A stretch of 64,000 nt of DNA. Origin: Trileptium ribeirensis. Taxonomy: Eukaryota; Nematoda; Enoplea; Enoplida; Thoracostomopsidae. Position 1 is the first letter of the stretch, and every line of letters starts with the position of its first letter. The notes under the pieces are model-generated. The model saw only the letters and a list, made by a program, of their open reading frames with translations. It ran no database searches and was not told where the DNA came from. The DNA is taken from positions 32,445 to 96,444 of the forward strand of contig JASANE010020301.1 in assembly GCA_030248225.1 (NCBI GenBank). The letters are read 5' to 3'. A program made the position numbers and the translations under genes. Shown piece after piece: positions 11,835 to 23,035 of the stretch.

Positions 11835-11839
11835 GATGA

Positions 11840-13389
11840 CTATATGTGGTGTCGGGCCCAGCTTGGGCCTAAAATACCAGTAGATACAGGGATCCTGCAT
11901 CAAATCTGTTGACACATTACAGGTAGCTCCGCAGCTTGCTTGAGTGATTACAACTCGACAAAATTTGACCAAAATTTTAGTAATTTGAGGATTTGCGAAT
12001 GTCCCCCATGCCTCATAGGGCCCCGACCAAAACAATTTATATACTCATAAATAAAGCTTCCTAGGACACACATTTCTATATCAAAATGATTCAAACCGGC
12101 TCAAGGGTGGCCGAACTATGAGCAAAAATGACTCAATTTAGCCATGTCCCCCTGGGTACCCCCCTTTGACCCCATGTGGTGAGACGTGGGTGTGTCGAGT
12201 CGGAATAAAACCACCAAAAGGTACATCTAGAGTATCGTAGCTTTCATATCAGTCCTCACACGTCCATATCGGTTTACACTGAGATAACGAAGTCCTGTTT
12301 ACAAAGAAAAACATAAACGGACGCCCATATTTTTCACCATAGTGCGGTGTAGTGAGAATTATTCGATTCCGAAGCTAGCGCTTCTCCATATCCTAATTCA
12401 ATACATAACCACCATGGCTACAGCAAAGCCATGAAACAAAAGCATGAGTTTTCCATTCAATGTAGCCTATTAGCATGAAAAGAAATATTTTCTAGCTAAT
12501 CTGAATAATTCCGCCGCCCGTCGTCAATTATTGACGGAAGGGCGGTTGGTTTACATGCGCCAACTCCCATCCCGAGCGTTTATAAACCTCCGAGGCTTAG
12601 GATCAGATCTGATTTCTGACAGGGGCGAGAGGCCCTAACTGGGGCCAGATCCTGACTCTTGTATATATCGAAATTTTCAGTAAAAATTGAACAAAATATT
12701 AGCAAAAATTGGAGAAAATCAACAAAATTTTTGCAAAAAATTAAGGAAATTAGAGAAAATTTCTGCAAAATTGGGGAAATTCAAAAAATTTGTGGTGGTC
12801 GAAAATGAAAATTTTAGGGGTCAGAGGAAGAGGGCGGGGAAGTGCCTCTTAGAGGTTACGCGGAGCCGATGAGGGGACAGGCCCCCTCCCCCCTAAAAAA
12901 CCCGGTAGGCAAAATTTTATCTAACCCTCGCACATTAGAATACCACAGAAATATTGTTTTTGGCAGAAGATTCAGTACAAGTTCCAGGTTTTCGGCATTT
13001 TTATCGGGTCTTGCTTGCGCTTTGTCACCCCACTTCAAATATTCCCCATCACTACCAATTATTTCCCAAGCAAATATCAAATAATGCGTAAATCAACTTG
13101 GATTTGTACTGTTATTTTGTTAAAATCACTATTCAATCGTGCAAAAAAAAATTCGCTACCAGAATTCTGCTAGTTATTCCAGATTAGCGAACGCAATCAT
13201 TTGTGCTCCGTAAAATACGAATACACGCGTTCATTTGCCGATTTCGCACGCTTGTTCGCATTCATCAGCTAACATTCAGAAAAGCATAACTGTCTTGCGC
13301 AAACGAGGTTAAAATAACATCTCCAAGCGTTTCGAGTTATTGCGACGCCAAGTCGTATAACGGTGATCTCGTACAGAGGCTATATGATG
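11840..13389. other. Intronic stretch with a short hairpin, otherwise unassigned
   Basis: Near 12515-12547 a palindromic segment (CCGCCCGTC, TCAATTATTGA, GGGCGG) could fold into a hairpin. Around 12690-12790 there is a purine-rich run. No gene or complete element was recognised. Confidence 0.45.
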
Positions 13390-13734
13390 CTGGCCTGACC
13401 ACAGCGGAGGACCTTTATAAAAAATCATGCCATGTTCGTGAGATTTTCCTCCATGTCCGTCTCGTCCACCACTCGGCCGAAACTCCTTACGTTCTATTAA
13501 ATCCAAAAACTTATGTCTCAAAATATGTTTTTTTGTTTGCAAACTGTTTTTAAACATTAATTACCACTATTTATAATGTTAAAACGTAGCCTGAAAATAC
13601 ATGTATGGCAGTAAAACATTTAATATTTTAAGCAAAAATTTATTCCCATCTCCCACTTTGAAATTTCACATGAGAATGAATATGGGGCCACAAGAAGTCC
13701 CCCTCTCACTTTTCGAGGATTGTGGACAGGCCAG
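13390..13734 (+). mobile_element. MITE, CTGGCC family, copy B
   Basis: The left end is CTGGCCTGACCACAG and the right end TTGTGGACAGGCCAG. Direct repeats TGATG flank it at 13385-13389 and 13735-13739. The interior is colinear with copy A but more decayed. It is non-coding. Confidence 0.9.
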
Positions 13735-15380
13735 TGATGCAATGCCACAGGTCATGTGCTCGTACAAAAATAATATCATGACCTGCCCGAGGACATCAGT
13801 GTTCTGATCGTGAACCACTTTGCAAAACAATCCATGTGCAGGCACCTCATGCATTTACCACATTATGAGCTTTAAAGATTTGAATGAATTCGATCAGCGC
13901 ACGATTCAAAGACGGCGAAATTATTGGCAATTACACTCTATCCATACTTATTTTACCAGGAATACGGACAGACGTTCAGAGAGGTAAGAATATAGAGAAT
14001 GTGCGAGCAAATTGTAACAGCCTCATCATGCGGAACCTTATCACACAACAAGAAAAAGTTTAGTCACATTACCAAATTCTTGCATAATGCAGTTGCAATA
14101 AAATAATTAAACTGCAGCCGTATAGATTAAGTAACAGTGTAAGAACTTTGCGGAGGTGCAATAGTAGGACTCTCTGCATCACCGTATATTTTTAGCATCT
14201 AGTCTGTTTAATCTCTTATGGTATTCAAGAACAGTAGCTGACAATACTACCGATTTATCCAGTCTTCAGTGCAGCCTGGATGTCACAGATTTCCTTGTTC
14301 CACAAGGCGATCAGCACATTTACAATTGTAACAATTTCTAGTTGGAAAATTGTTGCCTTGGACCGTAATGCAAAGCACAATCTAATTATATTATCAATGA
14401 AGGCCCCTGTACCTACTCTACCTCTACCATCTCTATCAATGAGCAAACCATCAGTATAACAAACAAGACCACCATTCGTCTGGGAACCTTCATGTCTAAT
14501 ACCATTTCCTAAACTGAAGTCTAAGAATTCTGTCTTTTGGTATGATTATAGTGACACATATACCTAGGACGAACTTTGCAACACGAAACTTTTGCAACAC
14601 GCAGAGAAACCACAGTCCAGTAGTTCTCAGGCAGGCAGTAGTAGCTTTCAACTGCCAAGTGATCAATAGTAAGATCAGTAGGTCTAATTCCCATAAAGAC
14701 CTCAAGTCCCTCCAAAGGAGCGGAGCGAAGATAGCTTGTAATCATACAACAAGCCAGTCTGTGAACCTTCAGAGTTTGCTCAAATATGTTTTCAATTTGC
14801 TTTCGTGCCGCCACAAAACGCAGATATAAGTTAAAGATGGAAACATTAGCGCATTATAGAGGTACGATAATTAACAACAAGGGCTCCCTTTATAGCAAAG
14901 AGCAGTTTCAATGCGTTCTCAGATGCACATTCAATATGATAATTCCTACTTATTTTTGAATATAAATACAACCCCAAGGATTTCACATTATCGCAAGGAC
15001 TCAAAATAGCACCGCTCAAATGTTATATCCCTATATTCAGTCCTTTATCTCTTACGTTTGATAACCAGACAATTCGTTTTACTGATACTCTCGAGACACA
15101 AATCCAACTGCTCCAACGTAGCATCTGGCTAGCGCATTCTGCGTACGCCTACAACCACGTGGCCGAACACTGTATGGTAATATCATCCGAGTAACCGATA
15201 TTCATAACTCTAGATTTGTCGAAATAAACCAAAAGATTATCAACAACTAAACTCCGCAGAAATGTGAAGACATACCTCCTTGCGGAAACCTTTAGTAGCT
15301 CTGATACTGACAACTACCTTGCCTAGTTTTGCCAGAACAATACTTGTGTTAAGCAGGTTGCTAAACCACTTGTTGAGATA

Positions 15381-15464
15381 GTCCGGAAATTGGAACCGAC
15401 TGATCCCAGTCCGGAAATTGGAACCGACTGAGCCCAGTCCGAAAATTGGAACCGACTGAGCCAT
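15381..15464. repeat. Three tandem 28-bp units within the RT pseudogene
   Basis: Units start at 15381, 15409 and 15437; each contains GTCC-GAAATTGGAACCGACTG. Because 28 is not a multiple of three, the expansion shifts the frame of the retrotransposon remnant and must postdate its inactivation. Confidence 0.95.
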
Positions 15465-16366
15465 GCTAAAATGTATTTCATCTTAGTACCATCAAGAGCT
15501 CCAGACTCGTCAGCAAACAGAGCGAACACGTACTTGTCTTTCTTTGTACATCTCCAGTTCGACCCAGGTTGTGGTAGAATGCCGGGCCGAAAGTGTACTG
15601 CTACCACACCTTTAAGCATGCTGATTCTGTCTGACGTAGGGATACTCGACTAGTATCGCATCCCTGATATAATTTTCAATGATTTTCTCCATAGTTAAGA
15701 AATTACGATATACAAATTGGTCTAAACGCCTTCGAATCCATAAGTCTCTCTTGCCAGGTTTGGGCATAAAATTTTACGTTAGATATCCTCCACTGCGACG
15801 GAATATGATCTAGCCTCAGGCTAGCCCTAAAATACGCTGCAACAAGTATACAGAGTAATCTAGGAATAGCCGAAGCATAATTAGATAAACTCTATAAAGA
15901 AATGCATATTTGAATCTTTGAAGGAAACCGATTGCCCATTTAATCTTCTCTATAATCATCTAGTAGCGTATCTCCATCAAATCAGTTCTTTTTGGTACCC
16001 TGTAAATCTCTATTGCTCTAAATTAATCGATTTGAAAAACAGGAACCGACGATAGCATATGGGTAAACCGCGTCGCCATAAGTGTCCCATAATTATCAGC
16101 AGTGACCCGATTATGTACAGTGATAGCTCGGCCCAGTCTTGCTGCTGGCTACATCTAAGTATCTTTTTGATACGAATGTTCTCGGCCGTAATATTAACCT
16201 TGCCACAAAATATCCTCCAACACAATCTTTGACCTTCATCAATCATCCGCTTGTAAGTACGACGATGTCCTCTATATCTATCCAATTCTCTCTTAGTCTG
16301 AAATCATTTGGCCTTAAAGCCTTACTTACTTTTTTACGCTGTATTTCTATCCCACAATGCCACTAG

Positions 16367-17850
16367 TAACTCGCAAAACGAGGAGAAACGAAACGAGTGT
16401 AGCTACTCTGCGCTTATTGACCATTTTGTCGTTTCAAATTCAGGTCTCTAAGCCCATTTAAACTCCCATGATACCAGTTTCATACACAATACATTGCTAC
16501 GGTCATTTTAGTTATGTATTAAAACCGAAGAACTCTTTATTTCTTCTTCCAATAACCAAAAGACAAAAACTTTTGAAATGTATAAAGGTTAAATTTTAAG
16601 AAAAATTACAATTTAATGAGCGAATTTTACATAGTAGGACCCCATGACTTGCTTTATTTGATGAATACCACGCAAGTTCAAATCGCATTTAGCAACTCCC
16701 AAAACCTATAGATACGATCGATTCACCTACATACACCTATATTTGAAATGTCGTGAAATTTGACAATTTTGGGGTCAAGATTTGCCAAATTTTACTCCGG
16801 CACCACCCCGTCGTGATAATAATTATACAGCCAATATTGTATAACAATGAAACTAAGAGTTAAACAACTCCAAATTCCATAGTTCATCCCGTAAAAAAAC
16901 TTGCTTTGTAAAAATCTTGAAATTTTCACATTTTTGGATATTTTTTAACTTTGGCTCATAGCTCGAAAACTGCAGCTCTGACAAAAACTTTTGAAATGTA
17001 TAAAGGTTAAATTTTAAGAAAAATTACAATTTAATGAGCGAATTTTACATAGTAGGACCCCATGACTTGCTTTATTTGATGTATACCACGCAAGTTCAAA
17101 TCGCATTTAGCAACTTCCAAAACCTATAGATACGATCGATTCACCTACATACACCTATATTTGAAATGTCGTGAAATTTGACAATTTTGGGGTCAAGATT
17201 TGCCAAATTTTACTCCGGCACCGCCCCGTCGTGATAATAATACAGCCAATATTGTATAACAATGAAACTAAGAGTTAAACAACTCCAAATTCCATAGTTC
17301 ATCCCGTAAAAAAACTTGCTTTGTAAAAATTTTGAAATTTTCACCTTTTTGGATATTTTTTAACTTTGGCTCATAGCTCGAAAACTGCAGCTCTGACAAA
17401 AAATGCACAACTGCAAAATTATAGCTCTCGAGGAGAGATTCTACGGTGGTCTCCATTTTTCGCTATCAAAGACTCTATCTTGAGATATAGCTCGCAAAAA
17501 ATATATATCCGGATGGCCAATTTTCAAAACATGTGACCTTTGACCTTTTGGGTCCCATTTGACCCGAAAATAGTGGTCGGCGCGTATAGCGTCTAATAAA
17601 AACGCAGCAATACTGAATTTTTGATCAAATATAAAAATTGTGAAGATCCAATCAAACAGTGGTGGATTATGAGCTCCACAGCAGGACAAAAAAAGAAATT
17701 TTTACGACTTTTTCCCGCTATTAAAGTTATAAGTGGAAACTCCGTTTCAAACAGCGATTCTTATTCTTAAACTAGCATTTTTTGACAATAAGATTTGCAT
17801 GAACCTTCCAGTACACTAGTCAGAAGAGACGCAGTCAGATTAAGCTGGTC
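16367..17850. repeat. Dispersed repeat with a 418-bp tandem duplication
   Basis: Two near-identical units run from about 16562 to 16979 and from 16980 to about 17397. Each opens GACAAAAACTTTTGAAATG and ends at CGAAAACTGCAGCTCTG. They differ by a few substitutions and a 4-bp indel, so the duplication is recent. The outer sequence is homologous to 10380-11240. The block interrupts the non-LTR pseudogene. Confidence 0.9.
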
Positions 17851-18285
17851 CCCCGTTGTGATTTGATCTGGAAATTCAACATCTAGAAGTTTCCATTACA
17901 CCATATATGCAACCCTAACGCCATCCAGACTTCTAATATTAAACTTGTATTGGTGCCTCCATTGCATAATCAACATTTAACAGTTCAAACTGAATAAACC
18001 TATATTCAGATCCTGAATAGACTTGCAGTACGCAACGAGCGCTGACTGCACCAGCAACTTTGCTATTTGCGAAAGTTATATCCAACACTTCCCTTCTAGC
18101 ACGGGCGACAAACACTGGAATGCACCCAACCTTGACCACATCCAAGTATGTGGTCAATAGATAACGCACCGAATCTGTCCCCTTGTTATTCACATTAGTG
18201 CTACCCCATATTGTGTATTTGCATTACATTCTATAATGAAATCACTATTCCTTCTAACTTGTGTAATTCATAAGTCTAGTCATGC

Positions 18286-18460
18286 TCTGTGTCACGACAT
18301 TCTGTCCACCCTCATGTGGAAAATTAAGAGAAGCAAGGAAAGCTTAACCATGCGACCCCCGGCGAACCACTGTATTCTAACTGATGTACTATCCATAAAG
18401 CTACATCAATAATTCGTAGTCACTTCCGTTATATTGTGTGACACAAAACAACTGATTTTA
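18286..18460 (-). other. Possible tRNA-like (SINE-type) sequence
   Basis: On the minus strand near 18350-18410 the sequence TTATGGATAGTACATCAG, then GTGGTTCGCCGG, loosely resembles tRNA A and B boxes at a plausible spacing. Short inverted GTGTCAC/GTGACAC motifs lie near 18288 and 18437. No tRNA cloverleaf could be completed, so this is tentative. Confidence 0.2.
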
Positions 18461-18915
18461 TTTGTTCAGCATCACCAACGACATAAACCAAGGACCTGTA
18501 GTCCTTGGTATACGTGCCAATGCACCCGTATGCAGTGCGGCTCCTGAATCAAACCTATTGTAAAATTCCTACATCTATTTAATCTTAAAACTAACACTAA
18601 GAAGCCCGGTTTTGAATGCTACGCATTTATCAAAATAATCTCAAGTCTACTCTTTGCTAAACTAGGCTAGGACTAGAGCAGCTTCAAAGATTCTAGCTAC
18701 ATGAGTCATCTGTGTGGATGCCCTACTGTCCTCCCCCGAGGTTGAGGGCCTTTCATAGGTTCCAGTTTCAGGTGTAGGCTCGTTGACACGGTCGAAGAAT
18801 CGGCAGTAGGTGCACTCAAAAATATCTTAAAACATGCTATAGCACTGCGCGCTCGATGTTCGCTCGGTCGAAAGATGACACTCATTTATTGCGCGTACTG
18901 AAATTTCTAACTTAC

Positions 18916-19167
18916 CGCGCAATCAAATAAAAATATTGATGGCATGGTCGCTCTGTAGTTATCGGCGTATCAACTATACGAAACAGCAATTTCATCAATC
19001 GGTTAACACTGTGTTCAGGAGATGTGGCGAAAGATGGCGTCGGTGCAACGTCGTTTGGAGCACTTTTCATGGCACTAGCACTGCCTTCGGAAATGTGCCG
19101 CGCTGGAACAACTGGACACATCGTTGCTATATATAGTAGCTTGTCACATGTATAAGACCGGACTTCC
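18916..19167 (-). CDS. USP9X: USP9X/faf deubiquitinase, exon 13
   Basis: The exon encodes EVRSYTCDKLLYIATMCPVV, then a poorly conserved linker, then HQYFYLIAR at its end. It matches human [20 protein letters not shown] and SGDYFTLLRHLL. The acceptor is AATTTTAG and the donor is GTAAGT. The final CG is completed by A of exon 14, giving the run YLIAR|LLKCAF against YFTLLRHLLNYAY. The boundary therefore rests on frame, splice signals and homology together. Confidence 0.93.
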
Positions 19168-19719
19168 CTAAAATTATACAATTAATCTATTTTCTACCAT
19201 ATTAAAATACCGATATCTATGATTCATCAATTTCGATACATCATTTTCACAAGATCATAACACAAGTAACCGTTACTACTGTTACGTCAAACGCTACTAG
19301 TAGTACTAAACATTTTGTGGAGGCCATAATGCTCTTACAGATTCAAAATCGGATTTATTCCACAACGTAAAATCAACAAAGCTCTGCGTCAATATTTTTA
19401 TATTTTAAAGGAAAAGACCTTATTTTGAAAGCTACAGATACAAAACCCAAAACTTATTACGACACTAAATTTCGAATAAATCTATTCACATACATAATCA
19501 TATGCCCCAGAATATTACGTCAATATGACGCATACTCATTGTCATTCACTAATGTTAGTAGCTCACAGCTACAGTGTGAAAATTATTACTAACGTGTCAG
19601 TGAAACACAACGAAATTGTTTACTAGTGTCACGCAAACACAGCGAAACGGACGGAGTGTGGTTTCGCCTTTAGTTATGATTATCTGTAATCACCTGTAAC
19701 AGGCTTTATGGTTGATGTA

Positions 19720-19937
19720 CAGTACCCGCCAAAAATGACTGTCGCTCGCTCGCAACTCGCTCGACACTCGCTCGAGACTCGCTCGCGACTCGCTCGAAAT
19801 AAATTTGTTCTAAAAATAGAATTTTCTATTAATTTAAATAGTTGCGAAATCTCGAGCTAGCCACTCGCTCGCGACTCGCTCGAGACTCGCTCGAACTCGC
19901 TCGCTCGAAATGCGACGGTCATTTTTGGCGAGTACTG
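19720..19937. mobile_element. Tc1/mariner-like MITE with CTCG-repeat core
   Basis: The terminal inverted repeats read CAGTACNCGCCAAAAATGAC inward from both ends and continue a few bases further. TA dinucleotides flank both sides (718-719 and 938-939 within 19.7-19.9 kb), the insertion signature of Tc1/mariner transposons. Inside, both halves consist of tandem ACTCGCTCG-type units around a short AT-rich centre. The 218-bp element encodes no protein. Confidence 0.9.
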
Positions 19938-20118
19938 TATGTATATACCACCCTAAACCTTTGAAACGCCTGACGCTTTATAATGCTGATGATGATAAGA
20001 CGTAAGGAACACTGCCTATTCTTCGTGTCATAAAGTCTATAATTTATCTGAAGGGGAAGAAAAGAACGCATAACCAAATAAGTGAAGACGCCCCCAATTA
20101 TTTAGGTAATTATAGTTA

Positions 20119-20314
20119 GCCGAAACATGGACAGCGAAGTCTGCTATTCAGCAGCACATCAACACGTTCGACAACTTCTGTCGAAGCCGGATTCTAGGCG
20201 TAACAAAGTTCGATCATATCAGGAATGAAGACCTTCGTCGAAGAGATGGTTACGAAACCGAGGTGTCAAAACTGCTGAGGATGGAGCGTTTGCGGTTGCT
20301 CGGCCATGTTCTGA
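20119..20314 (+). pseudogene. RTE-like retrotransposon, C-terminal ORF fragment (left half)
   Basis: The frame reads AETWTAKSAIQQHINTFDNF, then CRSRILGV, FDHIRNEDL and LLRMERLRLLGHVL. This ETWT...C.RRILG...NEDL...R.LRLLGHVL pattern is typical of the region after reverse transcriptase in RTE/BovB-type and related non-LTR elements. It is cut off at CTGA by the inverted-repeat element at 20315 and resumes at 21931. Confidence 0.85.
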
Positions 20315-21930
20315 GGGGTCATTTCACGCTACGATGTCCTTTTGCCCCAGAAAAAATGTCTAATGACTTTTTGGCTCCGATTATCTTCATTTTTACACCC
20401 TATGACCAAAAAACGTCAAGGATGCCTAATTTGAGGTCGTTATAGTAAATTTTTTAACCGTTTTTATGCTGTGGCTTCCCAAATACCACCCCCTGCTGCT
20501 CAGTAAAGTACCATAAAATGACCTCTCGTATGCTCCAGGTTGCATCTAGCCTCGATTTTGTGATCGTATCTCGTGCAGCCCGTCAGCGCGGTCAAAACGT
20601 TGTTATTCGGAACTCCGTATGTGAAAAATTAAGCTTTTTATGCCTATTCTTGGGTCAAATTTAACACCTTTAAAACACGGGAATGCCGATTTATACCGGT
20701 TATGAAATGGAAACGAAGCGGCCATAAACGGTAGCTATTTATATGGATAGTTTAGCCTGGGGGAAGTGTTATGCAAAAAAATTCACAACATACCCTTTGC
20801 CAGATACGTTAGGTAGCTGGTGGTCGGGGGGGAGGTAAAATTTGGCGGGGGGGAGGTAAAATTTGGCGGGGGGGGGTAAAAATGTGAGATGGCCAATGCG
20901 ACCGTGTTTAACCAGCATAGTTAACTTGAAAACGGTATGTAAGATGTTCTGTACCACAATTTCCACTATGAGGGTACAAAATGGCAGCCCATATCAACTG
21001 CCAGTGTACATGCCTGAGACCATGGTCGGGGGGGGGGTAAATTTAGAATTTTTTCAAAAAATAATTTTGCAGCATATGTCGTCGAAATGTATTGCCACAA
21101 TGTATTATGAACCAAAAGCGTGAAATTTCCTCGAAATAACATTATATGTTCGATTTTTCCACATTTTGGTGGTGGTCGGGGGTGGGTAAAAGTGTGGTCG
21201 GGGGTGGGTAAAAGCCTGAGATCAACAGGTCGGGCGCGAGATAGAGCTCAGGTCGTTTCACCATTCGCTTTGTGACTGGAAAGAACCATAACAGACAAAT
21301 TAATTGACTTCTACTGCCTCCACCATACCCCTAACTAGCAACGGTCGGGGGGGGTAATCAAATGTGCTAAAATCGACCTTTTGACCCTAGCGCTGGGGTA
21401 AGTAACAGCAAGCACCTGGGTTAATATTTTTTCAAAAGGCACCCAGGGGACAGGTATGATATATGAACAACGTTTATGTACCATGCATAAGTAACGAGCA
21501 ATGACCAAAAAAAAAAGAATTTGGTCGGGGGTGGGTAAAACTGGCGTTCATACCATATCTACAGCTGTCACTCTCCATGATTGGAGTAGATTTGAAAATC
21601 GTGCAATTAAAAATGTTGTATAGACCTGACTAATCCTGCATAGAAAAGAATTTGGGTCATAACTGCGAACACGGAGCCACGACACTACCCGAAAAAAAGA
21701 GGTCGTAAAATTAGTCATTACGATTTTTGTCAATTTGGGACTTATGTGGATGTCCAGCCTCTTACGGCGTGCGTGAAGCCGAAAAATTTTTTTTGTTTGA
21801 ACTAGCTAAGTAATGAGGCTTCCTAGCGTAAATATCATTTTTACAGTTCCCTGCAGGTTTATGTGCTACTGGCCAAAATATCCAGTTTTACCCCCCCCCG
21901 ACCAAAAGGTCATCCTAGCGTGAAATGACC
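20315..21930. mobile_element. Inverted-repeat DNA element inserted in the RTE remnant
   Basis: The ends share an inverted repeat of about 28 bp, GGTCATTTCACGCTA followed by GATG-CCTTTTG, with a few mismatches. CTGA occurs immediately outside both ends (20311-20314 and 21931-21934), which fits a 3- or 4-bp target duplication. Removing the element and one CTGA rejoins the retrotransposon frame, which confirms both boundaries. The 1616-bp interior has no transposase but carries repeated GGTCGGGGG-GGTAAAA motifs. Confidence 0.9.
20820..21905. repeat. Recurrent G-run motif array (GGTCGGGGGTGGGTAAAA)
   Basis: Copies or variants occur at about 20820, 20842, 20864, 21024, 21174, 21193, 21341 and 21522. 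One inverted copy, TTTTACCCCCCCCCGACC, lies at about 21887. Long uninterrupted G runs give quadruplex potential. They sit inside the inverted-repeat element. Confidence 0.85.
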
Positions 21931-22190
21931 CTGACGATGTCCGACAACAGGATCTCGAAGTCATTGGCTAAAGCAACGCCCCCGGACGCCTGGACCCGAC
22001 AGCGCGGAAGATCACACGAGACCTGGCGACGCCAAACAGTCAACAATTTGTCACCAGCATTTTCGATACGTGCCGCTACGCGAATGGCAACAATACCCGA
22101 TGATGCATATCGAACCAAGTACTGCGAACAGACAAGAGTGGCAACGAGTGATCAGCATTGAGGCCCCCACAACCGTGGGGCCATGTGAAT
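21931..22190 (+). pseudogene. RTE-like retrotransposon, C-terminal ORF fragment (right half) and 3' hairpin
   Basis: The frame continues MSDNRISKSLAKATPPDAWT, then RGRSHETWRRQ, to a stop at 22158-22160. Just downstream GGCCCCCAC...GTGGGGCC forms a short perfect-looking hairpin near 22162-22182. It joins the fragment at 20119-20314 in frame once the intervening element is excluded. The rest of ORF2 is absent upstream. Confidence 0.8.
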
Positions 22191-22547
22191 ACCAGGTAAA
22201 TCGTTAGCCGATATTTGACCATAAACCTCTTGAAATCTCCTAAGTCATGTTAGATTCTAAATTGACATCGTAATAAACGTACCGAAAAATTATACAAATC
22301 ATTCTAAATACACTGAGACCAATATATAACCAAACATCTGAAGACAGACTATTATTAAGGAAATAAACGTTAGTTGACCCTAAACCCATTGAATGCACTG
22401 AAATATTCGTGTTATAAAATCAAACCCTAGTCTTCAGCGCACCGAAAACCTTCATAGACCATACCTCTGACATCTTGAACACAGTAAGTAACCAAATATG
22501 AAAGCAGCCAACAATAAAAAGTCGGTTCAGTTGAATGTACCGAGTTT

Positions 22548-23035
22548 TCGGTATAGGGGGGTAGGGGGGGCTTACCCCACTCGCCGCGATTTTGACCCCT
22601 ATTGGCGACCTCCCCCCTATTTCGCTGACCCCTATTTTTTTCCATTTTGACCCCTATTGCAAAAATAATTTTCGTTTGGAAAATAGTGCATGGAAAGCTT
22701 CTTTTCGCGACAGTCGTTTAGACATTTTTATATATATTTTAAATTTTGACGCGAACTGAAACGTAGTTAGTTAGCACTATTTCAGACAGCTACGAATTAA
22801 ATACGTACGTATAAATTTGGCATTTTAAAGAAATAAATAAAATCGTACAGAACTCGTAGCTGGGCTGGAATAGTGCAAACTAAACTAAGTTTCCATGCAC
22901 TAAGTATTCGATCATTCGTCCTGAAATGTTAAATGGTATAATTAATTAGTTCTCGTCCCCCCCTATTTACATCTTCCCCCCTATATAGGGGGGCTCTGAC
23001 CCCTATGGTTTTCGAAAGTCCCCCCCATTGAAAAT
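22548..23035. repeat. C-rich repeat block with GACCCCTAT motifs
   Basis: GACCCCTAT recurs near 22593, 22626, 22648 and 22996, and CCCCCCTAT near 22612, 22957 and 22975. Both ends are C- or G-run-rich and flank an AT-rich centre, as in short non-autonomous transposons. No reading frame is recognisable. Confidence 0.6.

Larger units (their letters stand above)
14255..18200 (-). pseudogene. Degenerate non-LTR retrotransposon (EN-RT-RNase H), minus strand
   Basis: Fragments occur in the correct order for a retrotransposon ORF2. The C-terminal endonuclease (FVARARREVLDITFANSK, ending SEYRFIQFEL) is at 17939-18193. The linker DRYRGHRRTYKRMI with RLCWRIFCGKVN is near 16200-16285. RT pieces follow, including LAKLGKVVVSIRATKG near 15300 and GYSDD at 15182-15196. 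The post-RT region (HRLACCMITSYLRSAP) is at 14521-14814, and RNase H (YTDG then ATIFQLEIVTI) ends near 14255. Many frameshifts and stops disable it. A dispersed repeat at 16367-17850 interrupts it, and a 28-bp tandem repeat expands part of the RT region. It resembles the intact-length element at 39321 but is much older. Confidence 0.85.
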
